Below are positions 8,111 to 16,886 of a stretch of DNA of 64,000 nt, one piece after another. The notes below the pieces were generated by a model, which was not told where the DNA came from, did no database searches, and saw only the letters and a list, made by a program, of their open reading frames with translations. Position 1 is the stretch's first letter. Each line of letters opens with the position of its first letter. This DNA is from Modestobacter muralis (GTDB lineage: Bacteria > Actinomycetota > Actinomycetes > Mycobacteriales > Geodermatophilaceae). A program made the position numbers and the translations under genes. The stretch is from NCBI RefSeq assembly GCF_010682105.1, contig NZ_JAAGWH010000022.1:1-64000 (forward strand), in the 5' to 3' direction.

Positions 8111-10633
8111 ATGGCCCGCGGCTCGTTGCGCATCTACCTGGGCGCCGCTCCCGGCGTCGGGAAGACCTTCGCCGTCCTCGGTGAGGCCCAGCGCCGCGCC
8201 GACCGGGGCGCCGACGTCGTCGTCGGGCTGGTCGAGACCCACGGCCGGCCCCGCACGCTGCAGCAGCTGCAGGGCCTGGAGGTGCTCCCCCGCGCGCAGG
8301 TCACCCACCGCGGGGTGACGCTGACCGAGCTGGACGTCGACGGCGTGCGCGCCCGCCGCCCCGACGTCGTCGTCATCGACGAGCTCGCCCACACCAACGC
8401 GCCCGGCTCCCGCAACGCCAAGCGCTGGCAGGACGTCGAGGAGCTGCTCGCCGCCGGCATCAGCGTGCTGACCACGGTCAACGTGCAGCACCTGGAGAGC
8501 CTCACCGACGTCGTCGCCCAGATCACCGGCGTCGCCCAGCAGGAGACCGTGCCCGACGAGGTCGTGCGCCGGGCCGACCAGGTCGAGCTGGTGGACATGT
8601 CCCCGGAGTCGCTGCGCCGCCGGATGGCGCACGGCAACGTCTACCCCGCCGAGCGGGTCGACGCGGCGATGGGCAACTACTTCCGGGTCGGCAACCTGAC
8701 CGCGCTGCGCGAGCTGGCCCTGCTGTGGCTGGCCGACCGGGTCGACGAGGGGTTGCGGCGGTACCGCACCGAGCACGACATCGACCACGTCTGGGAGGCC
8801 CGCGAGCGCGTCGTCGTCGCGCTGACCGGCGGCCCCGAGGGCGAGACGCTGGTCCGCCGCGCCGCCCGGGTCGCCCGCCGCTCCGGCACCGGCGCGCTGT
8901 TCGCCGTCCACGTGCTCAGCTCCGACGGCCTGGCCGGCGCCTCACCGGAGGCGCTGCAGCACCAGCGCGCGCTGGTGGAGAGCCTCGGCGGCACCTACCA
9001 CCAGGTCGTCGGCGACCACGTGGCGGCGACGCTGCTGGAGTTCGCCCGCGGTGTCGACGCCACCCAGCTCGTGGTCGGCACCAGCCGGCGGTCCCGCTGG
9101 GCCCGCGCGCTGCGCGGCGGCATCGGCGGCGAGGTCATCGCCGCCTCCGGCGAGATCGACGTGCACATCGTCACCCACTCCGCCGCCGGCTCCCCCGGCC
9201 TGCGGCTGCCCCCGCTCACCGGCGCGCTGACCGCCCGCCGCCGCTGGCTCGGCGTCGCGCTGGCGCTGGTCGGCGTCCCGGCCGTGACCGCCGCCTGCCT
9301 GGCCGCGGGCACGGCGATCTCCCTCGCCAGCGTGCTGCTGGTGTTCCTGCTGCTCGTCGTGGCGGTCGCCTTGGTCGGCGGCCTGCTGCCGGCCGTGCTG
9401 GCCGCGGTCGCCGGCGGGCTGGCGGAAAACTGGTTCTTCACCCAGCCCACCCGCCGGTTCACCGTCGACCGGGTGGACGACGTCGTGGCGCTGGCCGGCT
9501 ACCTGCTCGTGGCCGTCGCGGTGGCCACCGTCGTCGACCGCTCGGCCCGGCGGGCCACCGCCGCCGCCCGCGCGGCCGCCGAGACGGCACTGCTGGCCTC
9601 GCTGTCCCGCTCGGTGCTCGCCGGTGACCGGGCGCTGCCTGCGCTGCTGGAGCAGGTCCGCGAGGCGTTCGGGCTGCGGTCGGTGACCATGGTCGAGCAG
9701 ACCGACGACGGCGACCGCACCGTGGGCACCTGCGGCGCCCCGGACGGCGAGCAGCCCGAGGAGATCGCGGTGACCGACGCGCTGACCCTGCGGCTGTGCG
9801 GGCGCACCCTGCCGGCCAGTGAGCGCCGGGTGCTGGTCGCCTTCGCCGAGCAGGCGGCCGTCGCCCTGCAGCAGGGCCGGCTGGCCGCGCAGGCCGCCGA
9901 GGTCGACCGGCTCGCCGCCGGCAACACGATGCGGACCGCACTGCTCGCCGCGGTCAGCCACGACCTGCGCACCCCGCTGGCGGGCATCAAGGCCGCCTCC
10001 TCAGCGTTGCGCTCGACCGACCTGGCGCTCACCGACGACGACCGCACCGAGCTGATCGCCACCGTCGACGAGTCCGCCGACCGGCTCACCGGCCTGGTCG
10101 ACAACCTGCTGGACATGAGCCGGCTGCAGTCCGGGGCCCTCACCCCGGTGAGCGCCCCGGCCGACCTGACGTCGGTGGTGCACGCCGCGCTGTCCTGGCT
10201 GGACGACGAGCAGCGCGCCCGGGTCCGCGTCACCTCCCCCGACGACTTGCCCGCCGCCCTCGCCGACCCCGGTCTGCTGGAGCGGGTGGTCGCCAACCTC
10301 GCCGACAACGCCACCCGGCACACGGCCACCGGACCGGTCGACGTCCGCGCCGGCGCCGCCGCCGGCCGGGTCGAGCTGCGCGTGGTCGACCGCGGCCCGG
10401 GCGTCCGTCCGGCCGACCGAGAGCGGGTCTTCGCCCCGTTCCAGCGGCTCGGCGACGCCCCGGCCGGCCAGGGCGTGGGCCTCGGGCTGGCCGTCGCCCG
10501 CGGGCTCACCGAGGCCATGGGCGGCACGCTGACCGCCGAGGACACCCCCGGCGGCGGGCTCACCATGGTGGTCTCCCTGGCCCTGGCCGAGGCGCCGGCA
10601 CCGGCACCGGCACCGGTCGCGGTGCCCTCGTGA
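8111..10633 (+). CDS. kdpD: Sensor histidine kinase KdpD
   Basis: KdpD senses low potassium or osmotic stress at the membrane and phosphorylates KdpE. The 840-residue protein has the full domain order. An N-terminal KdpD domain has Walker A GAAPGVGKT (11-19) and VVVIDELAHTNAPGSRN. A Usp-like domain ends before residue 370, a DUF4118 block of four helices follows (about 375-480), then a GAF-like linker. The HisKA box is AVSHDLRTPLAG with phospho-accepting H617, and the HATPase boxes are NLADNATRHT and RGPGVRP...GVGLGLAVARGL. The ATG follows a weak ribosome site. The stop overlaps the kdpE GTG by four bases. It is near, but not in, the kdpFABC operon. Confidence 0.96.
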   Translation: MARGSLRIYLGAAPGVGKTFAVLGEAQRRADRGADVVVGLVETHGRPRTLQQLQGLEVLPRAQVTHRGVTLTELDVDGVRARRPDVVVIDELAHTNAPGSRNAKRWQDVEELLAAGISVLTTVNVQHLESLTDVVAQITGVAQQETVPDEVVRRADQVELVDMSPESLRRRMAHGNVYPAERVDAAMGNYFRVGNLTALRELALLWLADRVDEGLRRYRTEHDIDHVWEARERVVVALTGGPEGETLVRRAARVARRSGTGALFAVHVLSSDGLAGASPEALQHQRALVESLGGTYHQVVGDHVAATLLEFARGVDATQLVVGTSRRSRWARALRGGIGGEVIAASGEIDVHIVTHSAAGSPGLRLPPLTGALTARRRWLGVALALVGVPAVTAACLAAGTAISLASVLLVFLLLVVAVALVGGLLPAVLAAVAGGLAENWFFTQPTRRFTVDRVDDVVALAGYLLVAVAVATVVDRSARRATAAARAAAETALLASLSRSVLAGDRALPALLEQVREAFGLRSVTMVEQTDDGDRTVGTCGAPDGEQPEEIAVTDALTLRLCGRTLPASERRVLVAFAEQAAVALQQGRLAAQAAEVDRLAAGNTMRTALLAAVSHDLRTPLAGIKAASSALRSTDLALTDDDRTELIATVDESADRLTGLVDNLLDMSRLQSGALTPVSAPADLTSVVHAALSWLDDEQRARVRVTSPDDLPAALADPGLLERVVANLADNATRHTATGPVDVRAGAAAGRVELRVVDRGPGVRPADRERVFAPFQRLGDAPAGQGVGLGLAVARGLTEAMGGTLTAEDTPGGGLTMVVSLALAEAPAPAPAPVAVPS

Positions 10634-11304
10634 GCCGGGTCCTCGTCGTCGACGACGACGTCCAGCTGCTGCGCGCACTGCGGATCAGCCTGCGGGCGGC
10701 CGGGTACGAGGTGGTCACCGCCCCGGACGGCACGACCGCCCTCCGCGAGGCGGCCACGGCGCACCCCGACCTGATCGTGCTCGACCTCGGGCTGCCCGAC
10801 CTGGACGGCACCGAGGTGCTGGCCGGACTGCGCCCGTGGTTCACCGGGCCGGTGCTCGTGCTCTCCGCCCGCGCCGACAGCCAGGACAAGGTGGCCGCTC
10901 TCGACGCCGGCGCCGACGACTACGTGACCAAGCCCTTCGACATGGCCGAGCTGCTGGCCCGGCTGCGGGCGGCCGTGCGCCGGGGGGCGGCCGAGCCCGG
11001 GGAGGCCGTGATCACCACCGACCACTTCACCGTGGACCTCGCGGCCAAGCAGGTGACCGTGGACGGCGTGGCCGTGCGGCTCACGCCGACGGAGTGGGCC
11101 CTGCTGTCGGAGCTGGTGCGCTCACCGGGCCGGCTCGTGGGCCAGAAGCAGCTGCTGCAGTCGGTCTGGGGCCCGGCCTACGAGCGGGAGACCAACTACC
11201 TGCGGGTCTACCTCGCCCAGCTGCGCCGCAAGCTCGAGCCGGATCCCGCCCACCCGCGCCACCTGCACACCGAACCCGGCATGGGCTACCGCTTCACGCC
11301 CTGA
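10630..11304 (+). CDS. kdpE: Response regulator KdpE
   Basis: This 224-residue OmpR-family regulator is the partner of KdpD. The receiver domain shows the acidic pocket VVDDD, phospho-acceptor D52 in IVLDLGLPD, and K in DDYVTKPFD. The winged-helix output domain follows (LTPTEWALLSELVRSPGRLV...ETNYLRVYLAQLRRKLEPDP...GMGYRFTP). It overlaps kdpD (GTGA), so the two are made together. It should activate kdpFABC under potassium limitation, probably through the direct repeats seen upstream of both kdp units. Confidence 0.95.
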   Translation: MSRVLVVDDDVQLLRALRISLRAAGYEVVTAPDGTTALREAATAHPDLIVLDLGLPDLDGTEVLAGLRPWFTGPVLVLSARADSQDKVAALDAGADDYVTKPFDMAELLARLRAAVRRGAAEPGEAVITTDHFTVDLAAKQVTVDGVAVRLTPTEWALLSELVRSPGRLVGQKQLLQSVWGPAYERETNYLRVYLAQLRRKLEPDPAHPRHLHTEPGMGYRFTP

Positions 11305-11307
11305 CGC

Positions 11308-11329
11308 GGCCATGTTCGCCAACATGGCC
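11308..11329. terminator. Hairpin after kdpE
   Basis: GGCCATGTT pairs perfectly with AACATGGCC over a 4-base loop, 4 bases after the kdpE stop, between convergent genes. The downstream stretch to 11372 holds GGGCCCCTGCAGG, a word shared with other intergenic hairpins in the window. Confidence 0.65.
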
Positions 11330-11379
11330 CTGCGCGGCCCCCTCGCAGGGTCTCGCGGCGGGCCCCTGCAGGAGAGCCG

Positions 11380-12243
11380 CTAGAGGTCGACGCCGCGGGC
11401 GGCGAGCCACTGCACGGGGTCGACGCGCTTGCCGTTCATGCCACCCTTCTGCACCTCGAAGTGCAGGTGCGGGCCGGTCGACTGGCCCCGGCTGCCCACC
11501 AATGCGATCTTGTCGCCGGCCTCCACGACGTCACCGGCCGAGACCAGGATCTTCTCCATGTGGCCGTAGACGGTCACGTCGCCGCTGACGCCCAGGATGT
11601 AGACGGCCTGGCCGTAGCCACTGGCCGCACCGGCCCGCAGCACGACGCCGTCCTCGGCCGAGTACTCCGGCGTCATCATCGGGGCGGCCAGGTCGACGCC
11701 CCAGTGCATGGTGCCCCAGCGCTGGCAGAAGCAGGTGGTCATCCGGGCGTTCTGGATCGGAGCCACCGCCTTGGGCCGGGCGGCCTCCGCCTCGGCGGCG
11801 GCGCGTGCCTCGGCGGCGGCTTGCTCGTCGGCGGCCCGCTTGGCCCGCTCGGCACGGTTGGCCGCGACCTCCTCCAGGCGGGCACGGGCCTCGACCTCGG
11901 TGATGGCGTCGTGCGGGTTCATCTCGACGTCGAAGATGCCCTCGGCGTCCGAGCCGAGCAGCATCGCGACCGGGATGGGCTCGTCGGCGACGGCGCGGGG
12001 GGCGCCCTGGGTGCCGAACAGGGCGGCGGCCAGGCCGCCGACGACGAGCGCGGCCAGCAGCGCGGCCGGACGGCGCCGGGCGACCTGGGCGTGCGGGGTG
12101 CGGGCGGGGCGGGCGGTGGTGCCGGTGGTCGGGGGCTCGACCTCGCTGCTGCGGATGGTCGTACCGGCGATCCTCGAGCCCACGCGCCTGCCTCTCGATG
12201 ACGTCCGGTGACCCCCGCTGGCCCGGCTCGGTTCGGCAGCCAT
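11380..12243 (-). CDS. M23 family metallopeptidase
   Basis: This is probably an exported zinc endopeptidase acting on peptidoglycan. The 287-residue protein has a long polar N-terminus, one membrane helix (PAALLAALVVGGLAAALFGT), an Ala/Glu/Arg-rich coiled linker, then a LytM/M23 domain with metal ligands in MHWGVDLAAP (H...D) and HLHFEV, plus TVYGHM. A CFC pair precedes the domain. The ATG start gives a 60-residue cytoplasmic tail. A GTG at the VGSRIAGT position, with AGAGG upstream, is a real alternative. It stands alone, convergent with kdpE. Confidence 0.88.
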   Translation of the reverse strand: MAAEPSRASGGHRTSSRGRRVGSRIAGTTIRSSEVEPPTTGTTARPARTPHAQVARRRPAALLAALVVGGLAAALFGTQGAPRAVADEPIPVAMLLGSDAEGIFDVEMNPHDAITEVEARARLEEVAANRAERAKRAADEQAAAEARAAAEAEAARPKAVAPIQNARMTTCFCQRWGTMHWGVDLAAPMMTPEYSAEDGVVLRAGAASGYGQAVYILGVSGDVTVYGHMEKILVSAGDVVEAGDKIALVGSRGQSTGPHLHFEVQKGGMNGKRVDPVQWLAARGVDL

Positions 12244-12275
12244 CGAAACATCGAATCCCAGACTTGTAATTCGGT

Positions 12276-12305
12276 ACTCGGCGTGTTCACGGGGACACGC
12301 CGAGT
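12276..12305. promoter_or_regulatory. Inverted repeat upstream of the M23 peptidase
   Basis: ACTCGGCGTGT pairs perfectly with ACACGCCGAGT around an 8-base loop, 33 bases before the peptidase ATG and after the end of the broken copper-operon gene. It may terminate the copper operon or serve as an operator for the peptidase. The adjacent stretch CGAATTACAAGTCTGGGATTCG-like (12253-12274) has mirrored CGAAT/ATTCG ends. Confidence 0.5.
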
Positions 12306-12388
12306 CGCCGTCCCGATCTGGTCGATCCGGTCACCGATCGACCACCCTCCGCTGCCGACCGCCCACCCGACGAGTCGGCGCGGCCGCC

Positions 12389-13472
12389 TCAGGGTCCGGC
12401 GAGCACCGCGGGGTCGGCGTCCGCACGGCCGGCGTCGCGAGGGCGGCGGGCGGCGCCCACCCCGCCGAGCACCAGCCCCAGGCCGCCGGCGACCAGCACC
12501 GCGACCGCCCCCCGGGGCAGCAGGCCGGGTCCGGTGCTCAGCGCGTGGGCGGTCCACAGCACGTCGACGTCGGGCACACCCTGCACCAGCAGCAGCCAGC
12601 CGGCCACACCGCCATCAGCCCGGTGAGCACCGTGCGCCGGCGCCGGGCGGCCCGCAGCCCGACCGCGGCCACCAGGAGGACCAGCAGCGCCGGCAGCAGC
12701 GCGGCGACCAGCGCCCCGGCGTGGGAGGAGACGCTCGACGCCGGTTCCGGCGTGGTTCCCGCGTGGTAGAGCGAGGCCACCGCCCCGACGGCCAGCGCGA
12801 CGGCGAGCGGCCGCGGCCCGCGGGCACGCCAACCGGCCAGCACGGTCGCGGCCAGGAGCACCAGGTAGACCGGCCAGACCAGGGCGGCCGGTGGCGGCGG
12901 CGTCCAGCTCAGCCGCCCGGCGACGGTGATCTCGGTGCCGCCCTGCGTCGTCGGCACCGTCCAGTCGGCCACGGTGTGCGGCCGCCCGGGGTCGGCGGCC
13001 ACCACCGGCGGCAGCAGGTCGGTGCTCATCCAGTGCGTGCGGTGGTCGTGCCAGACGTACTGCGGGCTGGTCGACACCTGCTCCCACCGCGGCGGATCGG
13101 TGATGCTGCTCTGCGGGACCCGGGTGCACCCGTACCGGTCGAGGTTCAGCCACGTCGCCGGGCTCAGCGCGTTGCGCCAGACGCCATCCGGGCCGATCCG
13201 GAGGTAGGGCTCACCGGAGTAGCCGGGACGGCGAGCTCGGTGCCGCTGGTGTTGACGACCTCGAGCTCGTCGCCGAACTGGAGGACCCGCACGGTCACCC
13301 CGGGCAGCGCCGGGGTGACCGACCACAGCTCGGCGGAGAAGTCGCTGCCGGCCGCCCCTCCACCGACGTGCGCCGAGGCCGGGCCGGCGAGCGCGAGCAC
13401 GGCCAGGACGCCGAGCATCACCACCAGCGCCCGGCCGGCCGCCACCCGGGCGGCCCGCACCGCGCGGCTCAC
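12389..13472 (-). pseudogene. Copper-operon membrane protein gene broken by two frameshifts
   Basis: Three overlapping frames form one protein. Frame 1 from the GTG at 13472 gives a signal peptide (VVMLGVLAVLALAGPASAHV) and reads to ELAVP. Frame 2 continues GYSGEPYLRIGPDGVW through several membrane helices. Frame 3 finishes AGWLLLVQGVPDVDVLWTAHALS to the stop. Single-base losses near 13224-13228 and 12612-12620 explain both jumps and would restore about 360 residues. The start overlaps the SCO stop (GTGA), so it is the last gene of the copper operon. It is either a pseudogene or two sequencing errors in GC runs. Function is unknown; the operon suggests copper handling. Confidence 0.75.
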
Positions 13473-14143
13473 TCCGCGGCGACGACGGCCAGGTCGTGCG
13501 CGATGTCGGTCGCGGTGTTCCCGCCGTTGAAGGCCACGTCGGCCTCCCCGTCGGTGCCGTAGAGCAGCAGCATCGCCGAGTGGGTCTCCCCGTTGTCCTC
13601 GGCCAGCGGCACGCCGGCGGCCAGCTGGGCCTGCTCGATCTGCGCCTGGTCCCCGGTCAGCCCGACGAACGACGTGCCCAGGTCGGCGTCGAACCGGCCC
13701 AGGTACTCGTCGAGCACCTCCGGGGTGTCCCGCGCCGGGTCGGTGGTCACGAAGACGACGTTGGTCGCCGCCACCACGGCCGGGTCCGTGGTGCGCAGCG
13801 CCAGCGCCACGTCGGCCATCGTCGTCGGGCAGACGTCGGGGCAGTTCGTGTAACCGAAGAACAGCAGCGTCGGCCCGGCCGCGGTGCGCTCGGCGAAGTC
13901 GAACGGGGCGCCCGCGCCGTCGGTGAGGGTGAACTCCGGCTTCTGGTACGGGTCCTGCAGGTACAGGCCGGAGTAGGGCGAGTCCTCACCGCCGGCCACC
14001 GTCGCCGGGGCCGCAGCGCCACCGTGGTCGTGCCCTCCCGAGGCCGCTGCGGTGTCGGCGTCGGCGTCCCCGCCGCAGCCGGCCAGCAGGAGTCCGGCGG
14101 CGAGGGCGAGGGCGGTCAGCCCGGTGCGGTTCGCGGAGCTCAC
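13469..14143 (-). CDS. SCO1/SenC family copper chaperone lipoprotein
   Basis: SCO proteins are thioredoxin-fold copper chaperones outside the membrane, usually serving cytochrome oxidase assembly. This 224-residue product has a lipoprotein signal (LALAAGLLLAGCGG), an early His-rich stretch (GGHDHGG), the copper motif CPDVCPTT, and the distal His in ETHSAMLLLY. The GTG start overlaps the YcnI stop and its own stop overlaps the next start, so translation is coupled through the operon. All three copper ligands are present. Confidence 0.93.
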   Translation of the reverse strand: MSSANRTGLTALALAAGLLLAGCGGDADADTAAASGGHDHGGAAAPATVAGGEDSPYSGLYLQDPYQKPEFTLTDGAGAPFDFAERTAAGPTLLFFGYTNCPDVCPTTMADVALALRTTDPAVVAATNVVFVTTDPARDTPEVLDEYLGRFDADLGTSFVGLTGDQAQIEQAQLAAGVPLAEDNGETHSAMLLLYGTDGEADVAFNGGNTATDIAHDLAVVAAE

Positions 14144-14856
14144 GAGGCCACGGTACGTCGGCGCGCGGTCAGGCCGAGGAAGAGACCGCCGAGGCCGGCG
14201 AGCAGCCCGAGCACGGCGAGCACCAGCGCGGTCACCGCCGTGCCGTTGCCCTCCTCCTCCGACGCCGCCGGCGTCCCGGCGTCGCTGGACACCGGGGCTG
14301 CGTCCGTGGAGGTGAGCGCCAGCACCGGCGCCGGGTACTGCGGCTCGGCCTGCCCCTCGACGATCGGCTCGATCCAGGCGGACTCGCTCCCGTCGCTGTA
14401 GGTCTGGACGGCGGCGAAGGTCAGGGAGTCGGCGTCCGGGAAGGGGCCGCCGGAGAGCGCGAACTCCTGGAACTCGCCCGGGGCGATGCCGCCGCCGGGC
14501 TCGGCCCGGAACTCCACGACCGAGACGGCGGTGTCGACGGTCTCGCCGTGGACCTCCACCGGCGGGTCGATCGTGGTCGGGGGCAGGGTGATCGTCCAGC
14601 CCGGCACCGGCCGTGCCCGCAGCGACGTCAGCGGGGTGTCGGTGGGCACCTGCACCCGCAGCGCCACGGTGCTGGCGGCGTCGCTCTCGTTCGGCACCCG
14701 GAAGGTGGTCTTGCCGTAGCCCCCGGGGGCGGCGTCGGCGGAGCCGACGGTGACGTGCGCGGAGGCGGCACCGGTGCCGAGGACGAGCAGCCCGGCCAGC
14801 GAGACGGCGGTGAGCGCAGCCAGCCGGCGGGCAGGACGGAGCAGGTGCAGGGACAA
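14140..14856 (-). CDS. YcnI/DUF1775 family copper-associated protein
   Basis: The 238-residue exported protein begins after its signal with the YcnI metal-site motif AHVTV. It has the DUF1775 landmarks GYGKTTFRVPNE and IAPGEFQEFALSGGPFP...LTFAAVQTYSDG, and ends with a membrane anchor (TALVLAVLGLLAGLGGLFLGL) and RRR. YcnI binds copper with its N-terminal His. The start appears to be TTG, supported by GAGGAG 7 bases upstream; no ATG or GTG fits better. It lies 22 bases after the CopC-CopD gene. Confidence 0.92.
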   Translation of the reverse strand: MSLHLLRPARRLAALTAVSLAGLLVLGTGAASAHVTVGSADAAPGGYGKTTFRVPNESDAASTVALRVQVPTDTPLTSLRARPVPGWTITLPPTTIDPPVEVHGETVDTAVSVVEFRAEPGGGIAPGEFQEFALSGGPFPDADSLTFAAVQTYSDGSESAWIEPIVEGQAEPQYPAPVLALTSTDAAPVSSDAGTPAASEEEGNGTAVTALVLAVLGLLAGLGGLFLGLTARRRTVAS

Positions 14857-14878
14857 CGGTTCTCCTCGTGAGGGGTGG

Positions 14879-16708
14879 TCAGCGGACCGGGAAGACGGTG
14901 CTGGCGGTGACCGCCGTGAACTCGTCCAGGCGGACGGTCACCGTGAGCGTCCAGGTGCCTGCGGTCGGCAGCACCGGGGCGCCGATGTAGTGGCCGGGGC
15001 CGGCGGCGGCGAGGTCGACGTCGAGCGGGCCGATCTGCCGGGCCGGCTCGGAGAGGCCCACCGAGATCTGCCGGGGCTGGGTCAGCTGACCGGCGGCGTC
15101 CAACAGGTAGACGTGCAGGACGGCGGGCCCGGGGCTCGCCGGGTCGAGGGTCACCTGGACGCTGCCGTTGCCGTCCGCAGCGGCGGCCGACTGCAGCGGG
15201 ACGGTGACCTCGACGGACCCGGCGACGGCGGCACTGGCCGGCGGGGTGCCGACCAGCACGGCCGACAGCGCCAGGACGACGACCGCCCCGGCCAGCTCGA
15301 CCAGCACCGAGCGGCGCAGCACCCCCGGCGCGGCCATCCTCACGATCGGCGGCTCGGCGTCGGCGGGCCCGTCGGTGGGCTCGTGGTCGGCAGTCCCGTG
15401 CACGGACGGCGGCGGGGTGGCAGCGAAGGCGTGGGCGACCACCCGGCGCGGCGGGCGGCGCCGACCACTCCCTTGCCGGCCACCACCCTGCCGACCGCCT
15501 CCCCGGTGCCTGCTGCCCTGCTGGACGACGTCCCGGCTGACCAGGGCGGCGACCAGCACGAGCGCGACCAGGGCGAGCTTGGCCACCAGCACCCAGCCGT
15601 AGGTGGTGGAGGTGAGCGCGGTGAACGAGGAGACCTCGCGGAGGGACTGCCAGAGGCCGGTGAGCACGAGTGCGGCGACGTAGCCCGCCGCCAGCCGCGA
15701 CCAGCGCGGCAGCGCTGCGGCCAGCTCCCCGGCCGGGGTCGCGGCACGCAGCGCACCGGCGAACAGCGCCACCAGCCCGCCCAGCCACGCGCTCATCGCC
15801 GCGACGTGCACGGCGGTCGCGGCCACCGCGAGCAGCGGCAGCGAGCCGGCGACCGCGTGACCGACCGCGGCGACGCTGACCACGAGCAGCGCGGCCACCA
15901 CGGCGGGCACCGCCAGCAGCGAGCGCTCCGGCGCCCGGTCGCCGCGCCAGCTGCGGGTGAGCACCACCGCCAGGGCGACCGCCAGCGCTGCACGGAGCAG
16001 CACGGTCTTGCCGTAATCGGAGTCCAGCGTGCTGTCCAGGAGAGCGCCGTCGAGGAGCGACCCGAGCCCGCTGCCGGAGGCGTAGGGGCCCTGCAGCAGG
16101 ACGAGCAGCCCGGCGGCGACCGCGACCGTGGCCAGCCCGGCCAGCGTCAGCCGGCGCATCAGCCGCACCGACCAGCCGCCGGGCCACACGGTGGCCAGCG
16201 CCAGCGGCACGCCCAGCCCGAGCACCAGCCCGAGGTAGCCGACCGAGCGGGTCAGCGGCAGCGCGACGGCCACGAGCGGGTCGGCGTCGTCACCGCTGCC
16301 CACCGAGCTCGCGGCCACCGGCTCACCGTCGCCGACCACGAAGAAGAAGGCACCGGAGATGGGGTGCGAGTCGGCCGAGACCACCCGCCAGGTGACCACG
16401 TACCCGGCGTCGGGCAGGCCGGGGCGCAGCGGCACGGTGAGCGTGCCGTCGCGCACCTCGGCCGCGCCGCTGTCGACCCGCTCCCCCGCGCCGTCGAGCA
16501 CCCGGGCGTACCCGGCGCCCAGCGAGACCCCCTCGTTGAAGTCCAGGCTCACCTCGGCCGGCGCCGTCTCGACCCGGGCGCCGTCGGCCGGCGTGGTGGT
16601 CGTCAGGGCCGCGTGCGCCGACGCCGCGCGGGCGGTGACCACGTCCAGGCCCACGCCGATCCCGACCAGTGCGCACAGCAGCAGGAGGACGGCGGCCGAG
16701 CGCCTCAC
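14879..16708 (-). CDS. CopC-CopD fusion copper protein
   Basis: This 609-residue protein joins three parts. After the signal peptide comes a CopC domain starting HAALTTTTPADGARV and ending SADSHPISGAFFFVVGDG, with the His and Asp copper ligands. A CopD membrane domain of about eight helices follows, then a final helix and an extracytoplasmic beta domain (GSVEVTVPL...GTWTLTVTVR) like YtkA/FixH types. It should bind copper outside and move it inward. It is the first gene of the four-gene copper operon; a 178-base gap separates it from the divergent MFS gene. Confidence 0.92.
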   Translation of the reverse strand: MRRSAAVLLLLCALVGIGVGLDVVTARAASAHAALTTTTPADGARVETAPAEVSLDFNEGVSLGAGYARVLDGAGERVDSGAAEVRDGTLTVPLRPGLPDAGYVVTWRVVSADSHPISGAFFFVVGDGEPVAASSVGSGDDADPLVAVALPLTRSVGYLGLVLGLGVPLALATVWPGGWSVRLMRRLTLAGLATVAVAAGLLVLLQGPYASGSGLGSLLDGALLDSTLDSDYGKTVLLRAALAVALAVVLTRSWRGDRAPERSLLAVPAVVAALLVVSVAAVGHAVAGSLPLLAVAATAVHVAAMSAWLGGLVALFAGALRAATPAGELAAALPRWSRLAAGYVAALVLTGLWQSLREVSSFTALTSTTYGWVLVAKLALVALVLVAALVSRDVVQQGSRHRGGGRQGGGRQGSGRRRPPRRVVAHAFAATPPPSVHGTADHEPTDGPADAEPPIVRMAAPGVLRRSVLVELAGAVVVLALSAVLVGTPPASAAVAGSVEVTVPLQSAAAADGNGSVQVTLDPASPGPAVLHVYLLDAAGQLTQPRQISVGLSEPARQIGPLDVDLAAAGPGHYIGAPVLPTAGTWTLTVTVRLDEFTAVTASTVFPVR

Positions 16709-16874
16709 GCGGCCACCGGGACCGGGGCCGCGGCGAGGCGCAGGGAGGGGAGCTGTCGCACGAGGAGACAGTCGCCGGCCGGGCCCGTCCAGTTCCCGCG
16801 CAGGTCAGGAAGGGGTGTGACGCGGCCGACGTCCCCGGACGGCCGCCGTCGGCCCGGTGCCCGGCACGGTCGGA

Positions 16875-16880
16875 TAACGT
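16875..16880 (+). promoter_or_regulatory. Candidate -10 box for a leaderless MFS transcript
   Basis: TAACGT ends 6 bases before the GTG start of the MFS gene, the spacing expected if transcription starts at the GTG itself. No ribosome site and no good -35 box are visible. Confidence 0.4.
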
Positions 16881-16886
16881 CCGGCC

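Noticed and set aside
12244-12388. Possible c-di-AMP (ydaO-type) riboswitch before the M23 peptidase
   Set aside because: The gap holds one 11-bp inverted repeat but none of the conserved riboswitch segments I could recognise.
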